A stretch of 64,000 nt of DNA. Origin: Skermanella pratensis (GTDB lineage: Bacteria; Pseudomonadota; Alphaproteobacteria; Azospirillales; Azospirillaceae). The position numbers and the translations under genes were made by a program. Positions 19,279 to 26,680 of the stretch are shown here, in pieces (position 1 is the stretch's first letter; each line of letters opens with the position of its first letter). The DNA lies in NCBI RefSeq assembly GCF_008843145.1, contig NZ_CP030265.1:4891001-4955000 (forward strand). Reading direction: 5' to 3'. The notes beneath the pieces are model-generated. The model had not been told where the DNA came from, searched no databases, and worked only from the letters and a program-made list of their open reading frames with translations.

Positions 19279-19320
19279 GGCGGCAGGAATTGCCGGGACG
19301 GCCCGGCACTCCTTGCCGCA
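19279..19320. promoter_or_regulatory. Tandem pair of FlbD-type palindromes upstream of flgI
   Basis: Site 1: GGCGGCA-GGAAT-TGCCGGG (19279-19297). Site 2: CCCGGCA-CTCCT-TGCCGCA (19302-19320). Both are 7-5-7, and their centres are 23 bp apart, close to two helical turns. They lie 52-93 nt upstream of the flgI sigma-54 element. Confidence 0.65.
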
Positions 19321-19371
19321 CGGCCGATCCCGACCGGACGCCCCGCGGCGGCGGCGCGGGTTTCCGGGGAC

Positions 19372-19387
19372 TGGCACGCAATTCGCT
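19372..19387 (+). promoter_or_regulatory. Sigma-54 type promoter for flgI operon
   Basis: TGGCACGCAATTCGCT: perfect TGGCAC, GG-N10-GC spacing, one mismatch in the -12 block. Predicted start about 19398, about 25 nt before the flgI ATG, just ahead of its AGAGGAG ribosome-binding site. Confidence 0.72.
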
Positions 19388-19422
19388 AGGGAGAGGGACG
19401 ACAGTAGAGGAGCCGACCCGCC

Positions 19423-20594
19423 ATGACACCGTTCCACCTCCAGGAAGCCGCGACTCGGACGCCGCTCCGGACCCGCTTCCGGAATGCCGTCCGAACCATC
19501 CTGGCCTTGGGCATCGCGGCGGTGGTCCTGGCGGGCGCCGGCCCGGCACAGGCCAACTCGCGCATCAAGGACATCGTCGATGTCGAGGGCGTGCGCGAGA
19601 ACATGCTGATCGGCTACGGCCTGGTGGTCGGGCTGAACGGCACCGGCGACAGCCTGAACAACTCGCCCTTCACCGAGCAGAGCCTGATCGGCATGCTGGA
19701 GCGGCTGGGCGTGAATACCCGCGGCCAGTCCATGAAGACCCGCAACGTCGCCGCGGTGATGGTGACCGGCACCCTGCCCGCCTTCGCGGCCCAGGGCAGC
19801 CGGATCGACGCCGTCGTGTCGGCGCTCGGCGATGCCAAGAGCCTGCTCGGCGGGACCCTGCTGGTCACCCCGATGCTGGGCGCCGACGGCGAGGTTTATG
19901 CGGTGGCCCAGGGACCGCTGGCGGTCAGCGGCTTCAGCGCGGCCGGCCAGGGCGCCTCGGTCACCCGCGGCGTGCCGACCTCGGGCCGGATCTCCGCCGG
20001 CGCCATCGTCGAGCGCGAGATCGAGTTCTCCCTGGCGGAACTGCCGGTCCTGCGGCTGTCGCTGCGCAACCCCGACTTCACCACCGCCCAGCGCGTCGCC
20101 CAGGCGATCAACGGCGTGTACGGGGCGAACACGGCGCGGGCGACCGACCCGTCCGCCGTGGTCGTGACGGTGCCCCAGATGCGGCGCGGCGACATCGTCG
20201 GCCTGATGACGGAGATCGAACAGCTCCGCGTCACCCCGACCAGCCGGCCCGCGTCGTGATCGACGAGAAGTCGGGCGTGATCGTGATGGGCGAGAACGTC
20301 CGGATCAGCACGGTGGCGATCGCCCAGGGCAACCTGACCATCCGCATCACGGAGACCCCGCAGGTGTCCCAGCCCAACCCGCTGGCCGGCGGCCAGACCG
20401 TGGTGACCCCGCAGACCAATATCCAGGTGGACGAGCAGTCGAACAACCGGCTGGCGATCATGTCCAACGGCGTCAGCCTGCAGGAGCTGGTCGAAAGCCT
20501 GAACGCGCTGGGCATCGGCCCCCGCGACATGATCAGCATCCTGCAGTCGATCAAGGCGGCCGGCGCGCTGCAGGCCGAAATCGAGGTGATGTGA
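19423..20594 (+). CDS. flgI: FlgI, flagellar P-ring protein (frameshifted)
   Basis: FlgI polymerises in the periplasm into the P-ring around the rod. A long N-terminus and signal peptide (to about residue 45, GPAQAN) precede the conserved SRIKDIVDVEGVRENMLIGY. The first frame runs to a premature TGA at 20257; the rest (VVIDEKSGVIVMGENVRIST to LQAEIEVM) is in the -1 frame. The break is at about 20236-20241, where CCCCGACCAG would encode the family's PDQPARVVID if it were CCCCGGACCAG. With one G restored the product would be about 390 residues. I read this as one gene with a single-base deletion, probably a sequencing error. Confidence 0.92.
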
Positions 20595-20926
20595 TGGACG
20601 GCACCCTGACTCCTCCCGCGCTCGCCTCCACGGGCCTTGCGGCCGGCGGCCTCGCGAACCAGGCGCCCCCGGCCCGCCCCCGGGCCGGAGCGGACGACAA
20701 GGCGGTCGCCAAGGCGGCCGGCGAGTTCGAGGCGCAGTTCGTGTCCCAGATGCTGAGCCAGATGTGGCAGGGCATCGAGACCGACGGATATTTCGGCGGC
20801 GGCAACGGCGAGGAGATGTTCCGCGGCCTGATGATCAACGAATACGGCAAGATGATCACCCAGAGCGGCCAGCTCGGCATCGCCGACCAGGTGAAGCAGG
20901 CCATGCTGAAGATGCAGGAGGTTTGA
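20594..20926 (+). CDS. flgJ: FlgJ-like rod-binding protein (CheL type, no muramidase domain)
   Basis: 110 residues from an ATG overlapping the flgI stop by 1 nt. It holds only the rod-binding domain: KAAGEFEAQFVSQMLSQMWQ, then YFGGGNGEEMFRGLMINEYG and ITQSGQLGIADQVKQAML. E. coli FlgJ carries an additional C-terminal muramidase; its absence is normal in alphaproteobacteria, where the short protein is often called CheL or FlgJ. It acts as a rod-assembly scaffold in the periplasm. A separate lytic enzyme must exist elsewhere. Confidence 0.9.
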   Translation: MDGTLTPPALASTGLAAGGLANQAPPARPRAGADDKAVAKAAGEFEAQFVSQMLSQMWQGIETDGYFGGGNGEEMFRGLMINEYGKMITQSGQLGIADQVKQAMLKMQEV

Positions 20927-21373
20927 ATGATGGAGGCAGCGACCGCGGTCGGGGAGACCTGCGAGACGATGGAAGCCTACGCCGCCCTGCTGGAGCGGGA
21001 GACGGAGGCGGTCAAGGCCAGCCGGCTGGAGGAGGTCGCCGGGCTGGGCGACGCCAAGACCATGCTGGCCGGCAGGCTGGACCACCAGCTCAAGGTCCTT
21101 CGCCACAACAAGGCGGTGGTGGCCGGCGTCGACCTGGCGCTCCGGCAGCGCCTGGAGGCGCTGTGGAACCGGCTGAACGGGATCGCCGAGGCCAACCTGG
21201 CGGCCCTCAAGACCGCCGAGGAGGCCACCAAGCGGGTGATCGACATGGTGGTAGACGTGACCAAGCAGAACCGGCAGCAGCACTCCGTCGCCGGCTACGG
21301 CAAGCCGAGCGCCCGCTACCCCACCGGCAGGGCGCCCCAGGCGCTCTCGGTCGCCGTCAACACGACGCTGTGA
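20927..21373 (+). CDS. FlgN-like flagellar export chaperone
   Basis: 148 residues beginning directly after the flgJ stop. Almost fully alpha-helical: AYAALLERETEAVKASRLEE, then AKTMLAGRLDHQLKVLRHN and LEALWNRLNGIAEANLAALK. The C-terminal tail is disordered. Length, helical content and place after flgI-flgJ match the FlgN group, which keeps hook-filament junction proteins FlgK and FlgL unfolded for export. Both clients are in this window. Sequence similarity to classical FlgN is weak, so family membership is likely but not certain. Confidence 0.72.
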   Translation: MMEAATAVGETCETMEAYAALLERETEAVKASRLEEVAGLGDAKTMLAGRLDHQLKVLRHNKAVVAGVDLALRQRLEALWNRLNGIAEANLAALKTAEEATKRVIDMVVDVTKQNRQQHSVAGYGKPSARYPTGRAPQALSVAVNTTL

Positions 21374-21404
21374 ACGGGCCCGAGGGCCATTCACTTCCGG
21401 GCAA

Positions 21405-21444
21405 GCGGGCGGGGCGCCGGGCGGCGCTCCGCCCGCCGTCTTTT
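21405..21444 (+). terminator. Terminator after flgI operon
   Basis: GCGGGCGG (21405-21412) pairs with CCGCCCGC (21429-21436), with further GC pairing inside, and is followed by CGTCTTTT. A rho-independent terminator 32 nt after the flgN-like gene. Confidence 0.7.
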
Positions 21445-21493
21445 CCCACCGCCGGCGCAACCGGGAACGCAACCGGGAACGCTCTGCCGGGTA

Positions 21494-21512
21494 CCGGGCA
21501 AAATCTTCCCGA
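21494..21512. promoter_or_regulatory. FlbD-type palindrome upstream of fliK (imperfect)
   Basis: CCGGGCA-AAATC-TTCCCGA, a 7-5-7 element with a weaker right arm but the same AAATC centre as the flgK site. It lies 63-81 nt upstream of the fliK sigma-54 element. A TGCCGGG half-site also occurs just upstream (21485-21491). Confidence 0.5.
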
Positions 21513-21574
21513 CATGCCCTGGCCGGCAATTCCCCACCCCCCAAGAAATCCAGCAAAATCAACATTCCACGGTT

Positions 21575-21590
21575 TGGCCCGCGGCTTGCT
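21575..21590 (+). promoter_or_regulatory. Sigma-54 type promoter for fliK-flgD-flgE
   Basis: TGGCCCGCGGCTTGCT: both blocks match (TGGC and TTGC) with GG-N10-GC. Predicted start about 21601, leaving a leader of about 20 nt before the fliK GTG. Confidence 0.8.
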
Positions 21591-21622
21591 TTACATGATC
21601 CCGTACAGCCAGCGAGGATGCC

Positions 21623-23581
21623 GTGGAGATCACCCAGACCATAACGATGCCCCAGGCGGCATCAACCGGGAGCGCCGGCGCAGCCGCTGCGGCTCCCGCG
21701 GCCGGCGGGACCGCGGATGGCGGCTTCCTCGCCCTGGTCGCCAACTTCATGACCGCCCAGCCCTCCGCCCAGCAGGCTTCTCCGAAAGCCGGAACGATCG
21801 AGGATACGGACACGACGGACCAGGATGCCGGCACCGTGTCGGACGGCCTGCTGAGCCTGATCGCGCCCGGCCTGTTCTCCAACCTGATCGTGCCGCAGCA
21901 GCTGCCGGTGGAATCCGGCGCCGCGGCCGGCGGCCTCTCCGCCGACGCCGGTAGCCTGGTTCCCCCGGCCGATGCGTCCGGCGCCGATCCGCTGCCGCCC
22001 GCCCTGCCCGGCATGTTCCCGATGCCGCCGGCCCAGCGCCCCGAGACCCCCGTCAAGGGCATGGCGCCGCAAGCGGGCCAGGACGCCGACGAGGATGCCG
22101 CAGCGCCGGATGCCGCAGCGCCGGATGCCGCAGCGCCGGATGCCGCAGCGCCGGATGCGGATGCCCAGGAGGGCGAGGTACCGTTGGATGAGGAGGCCCT
22201 GGCGAAGCTGATCGACGAGGGCAAGGCCAAGCTGCAGACAGCAGCCCGCCCCGCGACGCAGGCCGAGACGACGGCGCGGTCCGGGACGACTGCGCAGGCC
22301 GAGACGAAGACGCAGTCTGAGACGAAGACGCAGGCCGAGACGAAGACGCAGCCCGAAACGCAGGCGGACATCGTGAAGCCGAGGCCGGAGCAGGATCCCG
22401 GCGGGCCCGCTCCTCAGCAAGCCGGCAGCGCCGCGCGCCGTGATGCCGAGGCCCCGGTAGTGGTCCAGGTGACCCGCGATCCGGCGGCGCGCGACTCCGC
22501 CGGCCAGCAGCCGGCGAAGACGGAGCGCCAACCGGAAACGGCCGCACCGCCCGCCCGCGAAACGACCGTCCAGCCGCCGCAGCCTGAGCGCCAGCCCGTC
22601 GCCGCCACTCCCGCCGCCCCGGTCGCGAACCGCCCGGCGACCGCCGAAACCCCGGTGGAGGCAGCCAAGACGGACGGGGCCGCGACGGACGGGGCCGGGT
22701 TCGCCGCGACGGCGTCGGGTGACCCGGCCGGAGGCGACCCGATGTCCGAAGACGCGGACCGGGGCGACAGCCACGGCAGCCGTCAGGCGGCGCGCCAGGT
22801 CGACCGTCACGACCGGGCCGCCCAGCAGCCGGCCGGCGACGCTCCCGACGCCGAGGCCGCCCTTCGCGCCGACGCCGAGACCGCGGAGTCCGTGACGGCC
22901 CGCCCGGCCGCCGGGCCGGTCGGTGGTCCCGCGGCGGCCACGGCCGATGGCGGGCCTGCGGTCGTGGAGCGCGGCGCCAGGGAAGCCGGCAGCTTCGAGG
23001 ATGCCCTGGCCGCGGCCGGCAGCGGCAATGCAGCGCCGGTGGAACCGGAAGCCGATCCCGCCCTGGCGGTCCAGGCCTCCGCTCCCGGCCTGGCCGACAC
23101 CGAGGCGGTGGACCGCACCACCCCCGGCCATGCCCGGAGCCCGATGCCCCATACGCCGGCCGAGCAGGTCTCGGTCCAGATCGGCAAGGCGGCGGCCGGC
23201 CGGATCGACCAGATGGTGATCAACCTGAAGCCGGTCGAGCTGGGCAACGTCGAGGTCAAGCTGGACTTCGGGGCCGACGGCCGGGTGCAGGCCTCGATCC
23301 GGGCAGAACGTCCGGAGACCCTGGAGATGCTGCAGAAGGACCAGCGCACGCTGGAGCGCGCCCTGGCCGACGCCGGGCTGCGGACCGACGCGGGCAGCCT
23401 GACCTTCGACCTGAAGGGACAGGGTGGCAACCAGCGCCAGTTCGCCGGCTACACCCAGCCGGCCGACCGCCGGGGCAGGAACTTCGGCGGGATCGAGGAA
23501 GACCTCAGCTTGGCGGCCGCCACCCCGGCCCAGTACAAACCCGGCGGCGCCAGCCGCAGCCGTCTCGACATCCGCATCTGA
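21623..23581 (+). CDS. fliK: FliK, flagellar hook-length control protein
   Basis: 652 residues from a GTG with GAGG upstream. FliK is exported and acts as ruler and export-specificity switch. Most of the protein is disordered and Ala/Pro/Glu-rich, with four DAAAP repeats (residues about 158-177) and a run of QAETKTQ/SETKTQ repeats (about 226-247). The conserved C-terminal Flg_hook domain is at about 515-600: MVINLKPVELGNVEVKLDFG and DAGLRTDAGSLTFDLKGQ. It is first in a fliK-flgD-flgE operon, the cap, hook and ruler being made together. Confidence 0.93.
   Translation: MEITQTITMPQAASTGSAGAAAAAPAAGGTADGGFLALVANFMTAQPSAQQASPKAGTIEDTDTTDQDAGTVSDGLLSLIAPGLFSNLIVPQQLPVESGAAAGGLSADAGSLVPPADASGADPLPPALPGMFPMPPAQRPETPVKGMAPQAGQDADEDAAAPDAAAPDAAAPDAAAPDADAQEGEVPLDEEALAKLIDEGKAKLQTAARPATQAETTARSGTTAQAETKTQSETKTQAETKTQPETQADIVKPRPEQDPGGPAPQQAGSAARRDAEAPVVVQVTRDPAARDSAGQQPAKTERQPETAAPPARETTVQPPQPERQPVAATPAAPVANRPATAETPVEAAKTDGAATDGAGFAATASGDPAGGDPMSEDADRGDSHGSRQAARQVDRHDRAAQQPAGDAPDAEAALRADAETAESVTARPAAGPVGGPAAATADGGPAVVERGAREAGSFEDALAAAGSGNAAPVEPEADPALAVQASAPGLADTEAVDRTTPGHARSPMPHTPAEQVSVQIGKAAAGRIDQMVINLKPVELGNVEVKLDFGADGRVQASIRAERPETLEMLQKDQRTLERALADAGLRTDAGSLTFDLKGQGGNQRQFAGYTQPADRRGRNFGGIEEDLSLAAATPAQYKPGGASRSRLDIRI
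22094..22153 (+). repeat. Four perfect 15-bp tandem repeats in fliK
   Basis: The unit GATGCCGCAGCGCCG is repeated four times without change, coding for DAAAP. Changes in copy number would stay in frame and alter the length of FliK, which is a length-measuring protein. Confidence 0.9.
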
Positions 23582-23601
23582 GCGCGAGCAGGAGAACGAC
23601 C

Positions 23602-24294
23602 ATGACGACGATCAACGGCACCGCCCAGACCGCGGCCCAGACGACTGCCGCGGCCACCACGAAGACCGAGGCGTCCCGCGCCAAGCTGACCCAGGACTAT
23701 GACAGCTTCCTCAAGCTGCTGACCACCCAGATGCAGAACCAGGACCCGCTGTCGCCGATGGAATCGACCGAGTTCACCAACCAGCTGGTGCAGTTCAGCC
23801 AGGTCGAGCAGCAGATCAGCCAGAACGACAAGCTGGAGAAGCTGCTGACCATGCAGACCAACAACCAGACCCAGGCGTCGCTCGGGTTCATCGGTCTTGA
23901 CGTCGAGGCCAGCGGCAACGCCTTCACGTTCGACGGGAGCACGGCCAGGATGTCGTACACCTTGCCGGAGACATCGACCTCCACGGCGATCCAGATCAAG
24001 AACGAGAAGGGTGTCGTCGTACGGACCCTCGACGGGTCGCGCTCCGCCAGCCGCCAGGAACTCACCTGGGACGGCAAGAGGAACGACGGGTCCGCGGCGC
24101 CGGCCGGCAACTACACCCTCTCGGTGGTGGCGCCCAACGCGGACGGCAAGCTGCTTACCGCCAAGACCTCCGTCTATGGCCGCGTCTCCGGCATCGAGTC
24201 GGGCAACGGCAACACCACCCTGCTGATGGGCAACGTGCCGATCAGGATGGAGGACGTCGTTTCCGCCCGCCAGCCGACCGCCGCGGCCGCCTGA
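23602..24294 (+). CDS. flgD: FlgD, flagellar hook-capping protein
   Basis: 230 residues. FlgD caps the growing hook and is discarded. N-terminal signature LTQDYDSFLKLLTTQMQNQD and PLSPMESTEFTNQLVQFSQVEQ (about 31-72), then FIGLDVEASGNAF and the FlgD Ig-like/Tudor region (VRTLDGSRSASRQELTWDGK). The N-terminal 30 residues are Thr/Ala-rich and flexible. It is 20 nt after fliK, with GGAGAA upstream of the ATG, and 90 nt before flgE. Confidence 0.96.
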   Translation: MTTINGTAQTAAQTTAAATTKTEASRAKLTQDYDSFLKLLTTQMQNQDPLSPMESTEFTNQLVQFSQVEQQISQNDKLEKLLTMQTNNQTQASLGFIGLDVEASGNAFTFDGSTARMSYTLPETSTSTAIQIKNEKGVVVRTLDGSRSASRQELTWDGKRNDGSAAPAGNYTLSVVAPNADGKLLTAKTSVYGRVSGIESGNGNTTLLMGNVPIRMEDVVSARQPTAAAA

Positions 24295-24384
24295 CCCACC
24301 GCCTGTCCAGCCCTTCGCCCGTCCCATTCCCTTCCGGCCTCCGCCCAGGCGTAGCAGGCCGCAGCAAAGACCAAGGAGAGTATC

Positions 24385-25686
24385 ATGAGCCTGTTCGGAT
24401 CCCTCTTCACCGGCGTTTCCGCCCTGAGCGCGCAGAGCCAGTCGATGAGCATGATCGCCAACAACATCTCCAACGTGAACACCGTCGGCTACAAGCGGAA
24501 CGAGGCTGCCTTCTCCAGCCTGGTCACCCAGGCCAGCCGCAGCACCACCTACTCGCCCGGCGGCGTGCGCGCCTCGACCGAGCAGACGGTCAACCAGCAG
24601 GGCATCCTCCAGCAGAGCGCCTCGTCCACCGACGTCGCGATCTCCGGCTCCGGCTTCTTCGTGGTCCAGGCGAAACCCAACGGCAGCAGCACCCAGGAGA
24701 CGCTCTATACCCGCGCCGGCTCCTTCTCGGAGGACGAGAACGGCTACCTGCGGAACAGCAACGGCTTCTACCTGATGGGCTGGGAGATCGGCGACGACGG
24801 CGAACTGGTGAACGCGACAGCCGACGTGGCCAGCCTCACCCCGGTCAGCGTCGGCTTCGAGTCCGGCCGGACCAAGCAGACCACCCGGGCGGACGTGGTA
24901 CTGAACCTCGACGCGCGCCAGAACACCGCACTGACCGGCCCGCACTTCAGCCGCAGCATGACCGTCTACGACTCGCTCGGCCAGGCCCAGCAGCTGGCGC
25001 TCGACTTCACGGCGACCACCACCGCCAACACCTGGACCCTCGACATCAGCGACCCGGCCGGCGGTAACCTGGCGACGCCGACCACGTCCATGACCCTGGT
25101 GTTCGGCACCAACGGCAAGATCGACCGGGTAGCGACCCAGGCGGCCAACCCGACCGACATGGTGCTCGACCCGGCCGGCAGCCCGACCGGCAACCTGCAA
25201 CTGAACCTGACGGACATCGACTGGGCCAACAACTCCGACGCCACCCAGGACATCACGATCGACATCACGGGCTTCACCCAGTCCGCGTCGGACTATAGCG
25301 TCGGCACGATCAACCAGGACGGCGCCGAACTCGGCCTGCGGACCGGCATCTCGATCGACGCCGACGGCAACGTGGTCGCCAGCTTCAGCAACGGCCTCAC
25401 CCAGAACTTGGCCCGGGTGCCGGTCGCCACCTTCACGAACCCCAACGGCCTGCAGGAGCGCAGCGGCAACGTCTATATCCAGACCAGCCAGAGCGGTGCC
25501 TACAACCTGCGCGAGGCCGGCACCGCCGGAGCCGGCAAAATCGCGACATCCTCCCTGGAAGCCTCCAACGTGGACCTGGCCGACGAGTTCTCGCGCATGA
25601 TCGTGACCCAGCGGGCCTACTCGGCCGGCACCAAGATCATCAGCACGGCCGATCAGATGCTGACCGAACTGCTCCAGCTCCGGTAA
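24385..25686 (+). CDS. flgE: FlgE, flagellar hook protein
   Basis: 433 residues. The N-terminal signature LFTGVSALSAQSQSMSMIAN then NISNVNTVGYKRNEAAFSSL is followed by the central hook domains and the C-terminal ASNVDLADEFSRMIVTQRAY and TKIISTADQMLTELLQLR. AAGGAGAG precedes the ATG. FlgE polymerises into the hook. Last gene of the fliK operon; a GC-rich hairpin follows at 25726-25751. Confidence 0.97.
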   Translation: MSLFGSLFTGVSALSAQSQSMSMIANNISNVNTVGYKRNEAAFSSLVTQASRSTTYSPGGVRASTEQTVNQQGILQQSASSTDVAISGSGFFVVQAKPNGSSTQETLYTRAGSFSEDENGYLRNSNGFYLMGWEIGDDGELVNATADVASLTPVSVGFESGRTKQTTRADVVLNLDARQNTALTGPHFSRSMTVYDSLGQAQQLALDFTATTTANTWTLDISDPAGGNLATPTTSMTLVFGTNGKIDRVATQAANPTDMVLDPAGSPTGNLQLNLTDIDWANNSDATQDITIDITGFTQSASDYSVGTINQDGAELGLRTGISIDADGNVVASFSNGLTQNLARVPVATFTNPNGLQERSGNVYIQTSQSGAYNLREAGTAGAGKIATSSLEASNVDLADEFSRMIVTQRAYSAGTKIISTADQMLTELLQLR

Positions 25687-25700
25687 GGTCTGAGCGATCG

Positions 25701-25715
25701 TTAATATTTCGTTAA
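25701..25715. promoter_or_regulatory. CtrA-type box upstream of flbT
   Basis: TTAATATTTCGTTAA, a perfect TTAA-N7-TTAA followed by G, 14 nt after the flgE stop and about 120 nt upstream of the flbT start. Confidence 0.6.
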
Positions 25716-25725
25716 GGTTGAAGTA

Positions 25726-25751
25726 GACCGGGCGCCATTCGGCGCCCGGTC
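25726..25751. terminator. Hairpin after flgE
   Basis: GACCGGGCGCC and GGCGCCCGGTC form a perfect 11-bp stem around the loop ATTC. No clear T-run follows. It probably ends the fliK-flgD-flgE transcript, but because it lies between the CtrA-type box and flbT it could also sit in the flbT leader. Confidence 0.55.
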
Positions 25752-25835
25752 GAATTCAGGCACCTAACTGCTGTGTCCGCGTGCGTGAAATGCTACTGTG
25801 CTCGCCGACCGACCACTTCCATACGGGTATCCGCA

Positions 25836-26252
25836 GTGTCGTTGAAGATTCGCCTGGCGCCGGAAGAACGCATTGTCGTCAACGGCGCCCTGATCCAGGC
25901 CGATGGCCGCTGCACTCTGATCTTCCTGAACAACGTCTCGTTCTTGACGGAAAAGCACATCATGCCGCCGCAAGCCGCGTCGACCCCGGCGCGGCGTATA
26001 TATTTCATGATCCAGAATTCATACATGGCGACCGACCAGGAACGGCCGCCGCTGCTCGAAACCCTGGAAGGCTTCGTCGACGATTTCCACGAGGCGACGA
26101 CGATCCCGGCGATCAAGGAAACACTGGAGTCTATACGGTCCCTGGTAGAACGGGGCGAATACTACCAGGCCCTTAAGCTGGCCGACGCCGTGATGAAGCA
26201 CGAGGACCGCTTCCTCGACCAGCCGAGCTGGCAGGACGCCAGGCGGGCCTGA
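25836..26252 (+). CDS. flbT: FlbT, flagellin mRNA post-transcriptional regulator
   Basis: 138 residues from a GTG at 25836, the point where the family's normal N-terminus begins (SLKIRLAPEERIVVNGALIQ); the frame is open to 25773 but the extra residues are not family-like. Later blocks are FLTEKHIMPPQAASTPARRI and YFMIQNSYM, then LVERGEYYQALKLADAVM. In Caulobacter FlbT binds the 5' leader of flagellin mRNA and destabilises it when the hook is unfinished; FlaF counteracts it. The flaF and flagellin genes lie a few kb downstream on the other strand. A second FlbT-like gene is at 39773. Confidence 0.88.
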   Translation: MSLKIRLAPEERIVVNGALIQADGRCTLIFLNNVSFLTEKHIMPPQAASTPARRIYFMIQNSYMATDQERPPLLETLEGFVDDFHEATTIPAIKETLESIRSLVERGEYYQALKLADAVMKHEDRFLDQPSWQDARRA

Positions 26253-26264
26253 AGCGGCGTGGCG

Positions 26265-26534
26265 CTACACCGGCAACGGCTCCACGGGCCCGTGGCGGAA
26301 GGGGATCCAGTCCTTCTCCTCCGGCCGCCAGCGCAGGCCGTAAGGCGATTTCAGGAAAATCCGGCTCGGCGGGTCGCCGCCTTCGCGGAGCGTCCGCTCC
26401 ACATCCACCTGGTCGGAACCGCTGAAGAAGCCGGTCCAGTATTCCGCCGGCGCGGGATCGTCGCCGAGGGTCCCGGCAACTTCCCGGGCGGCTTCGCTCA
26501 GCTGCCAAGCCTGCTCGACCTGTTCGTAGCTCAT
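26265..26534 (-). CDS. Hypothetical protein, 89 residues
   Basis: An 89-residue acidic protein beginning MSYEQVEQAWQLSEAAREVA and ending KDWIPFRHGPVEPLPV. It mixes charged and aromatic residues (three Trp, two Tyr) like a folded small domain. A GGAAGCAGC stretch precedes the ATG. It converges with flbT (13-nt gap) and is divergent from the TPR-glycosyltransferase gene. I do not recognise it. The amino-acid balance supports a real gene, but no domain is visible. Confidence 0.5.
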   Translation of the reverse strand: MSYEQVEQAWQLSEAAREVAGTLGDDPAPAEYWTGFFSGSDQVDVERTLREGGDPPSRIFLKSPYGLRWRPEEKDWIPFRHGPVEPLPV

Positions 26535-26680
26535 GCTGCTTCCTTCGGATCAGTCCAGCATGGAGAAGATGACGCGCCCGGCCGCGAGGGTCAAGCGGGC
26601 CGCGACGGTGCCGCCCCCGCCGGCACGACCATGACGCGCATCCCAGCCCCTGCGCAACCCCGACCGGGACGGTGACGGCC

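Noticed and set aside
19302-19318. CGGCACTCCTTGCCGC as a sigma-54 promoter of flgI
   Set aside because: Looks like TGGCAC...TTGC but the GG to GC gap is 8, not 10. It fits better as the second FlbD-type palindrome; the true element is at 19372.
22094-22365. Tandem repeats as a CRISPR array
   Set aside because: Units are contiguous with no spacers and lie in frame inside fliK.
25773-25835. Upstream extension of flbT (MSACVKCYCARRPTTSIRVSA)
   Set aside because: Not like any FlbT N-terminus; the family start is the GTG at 25836.
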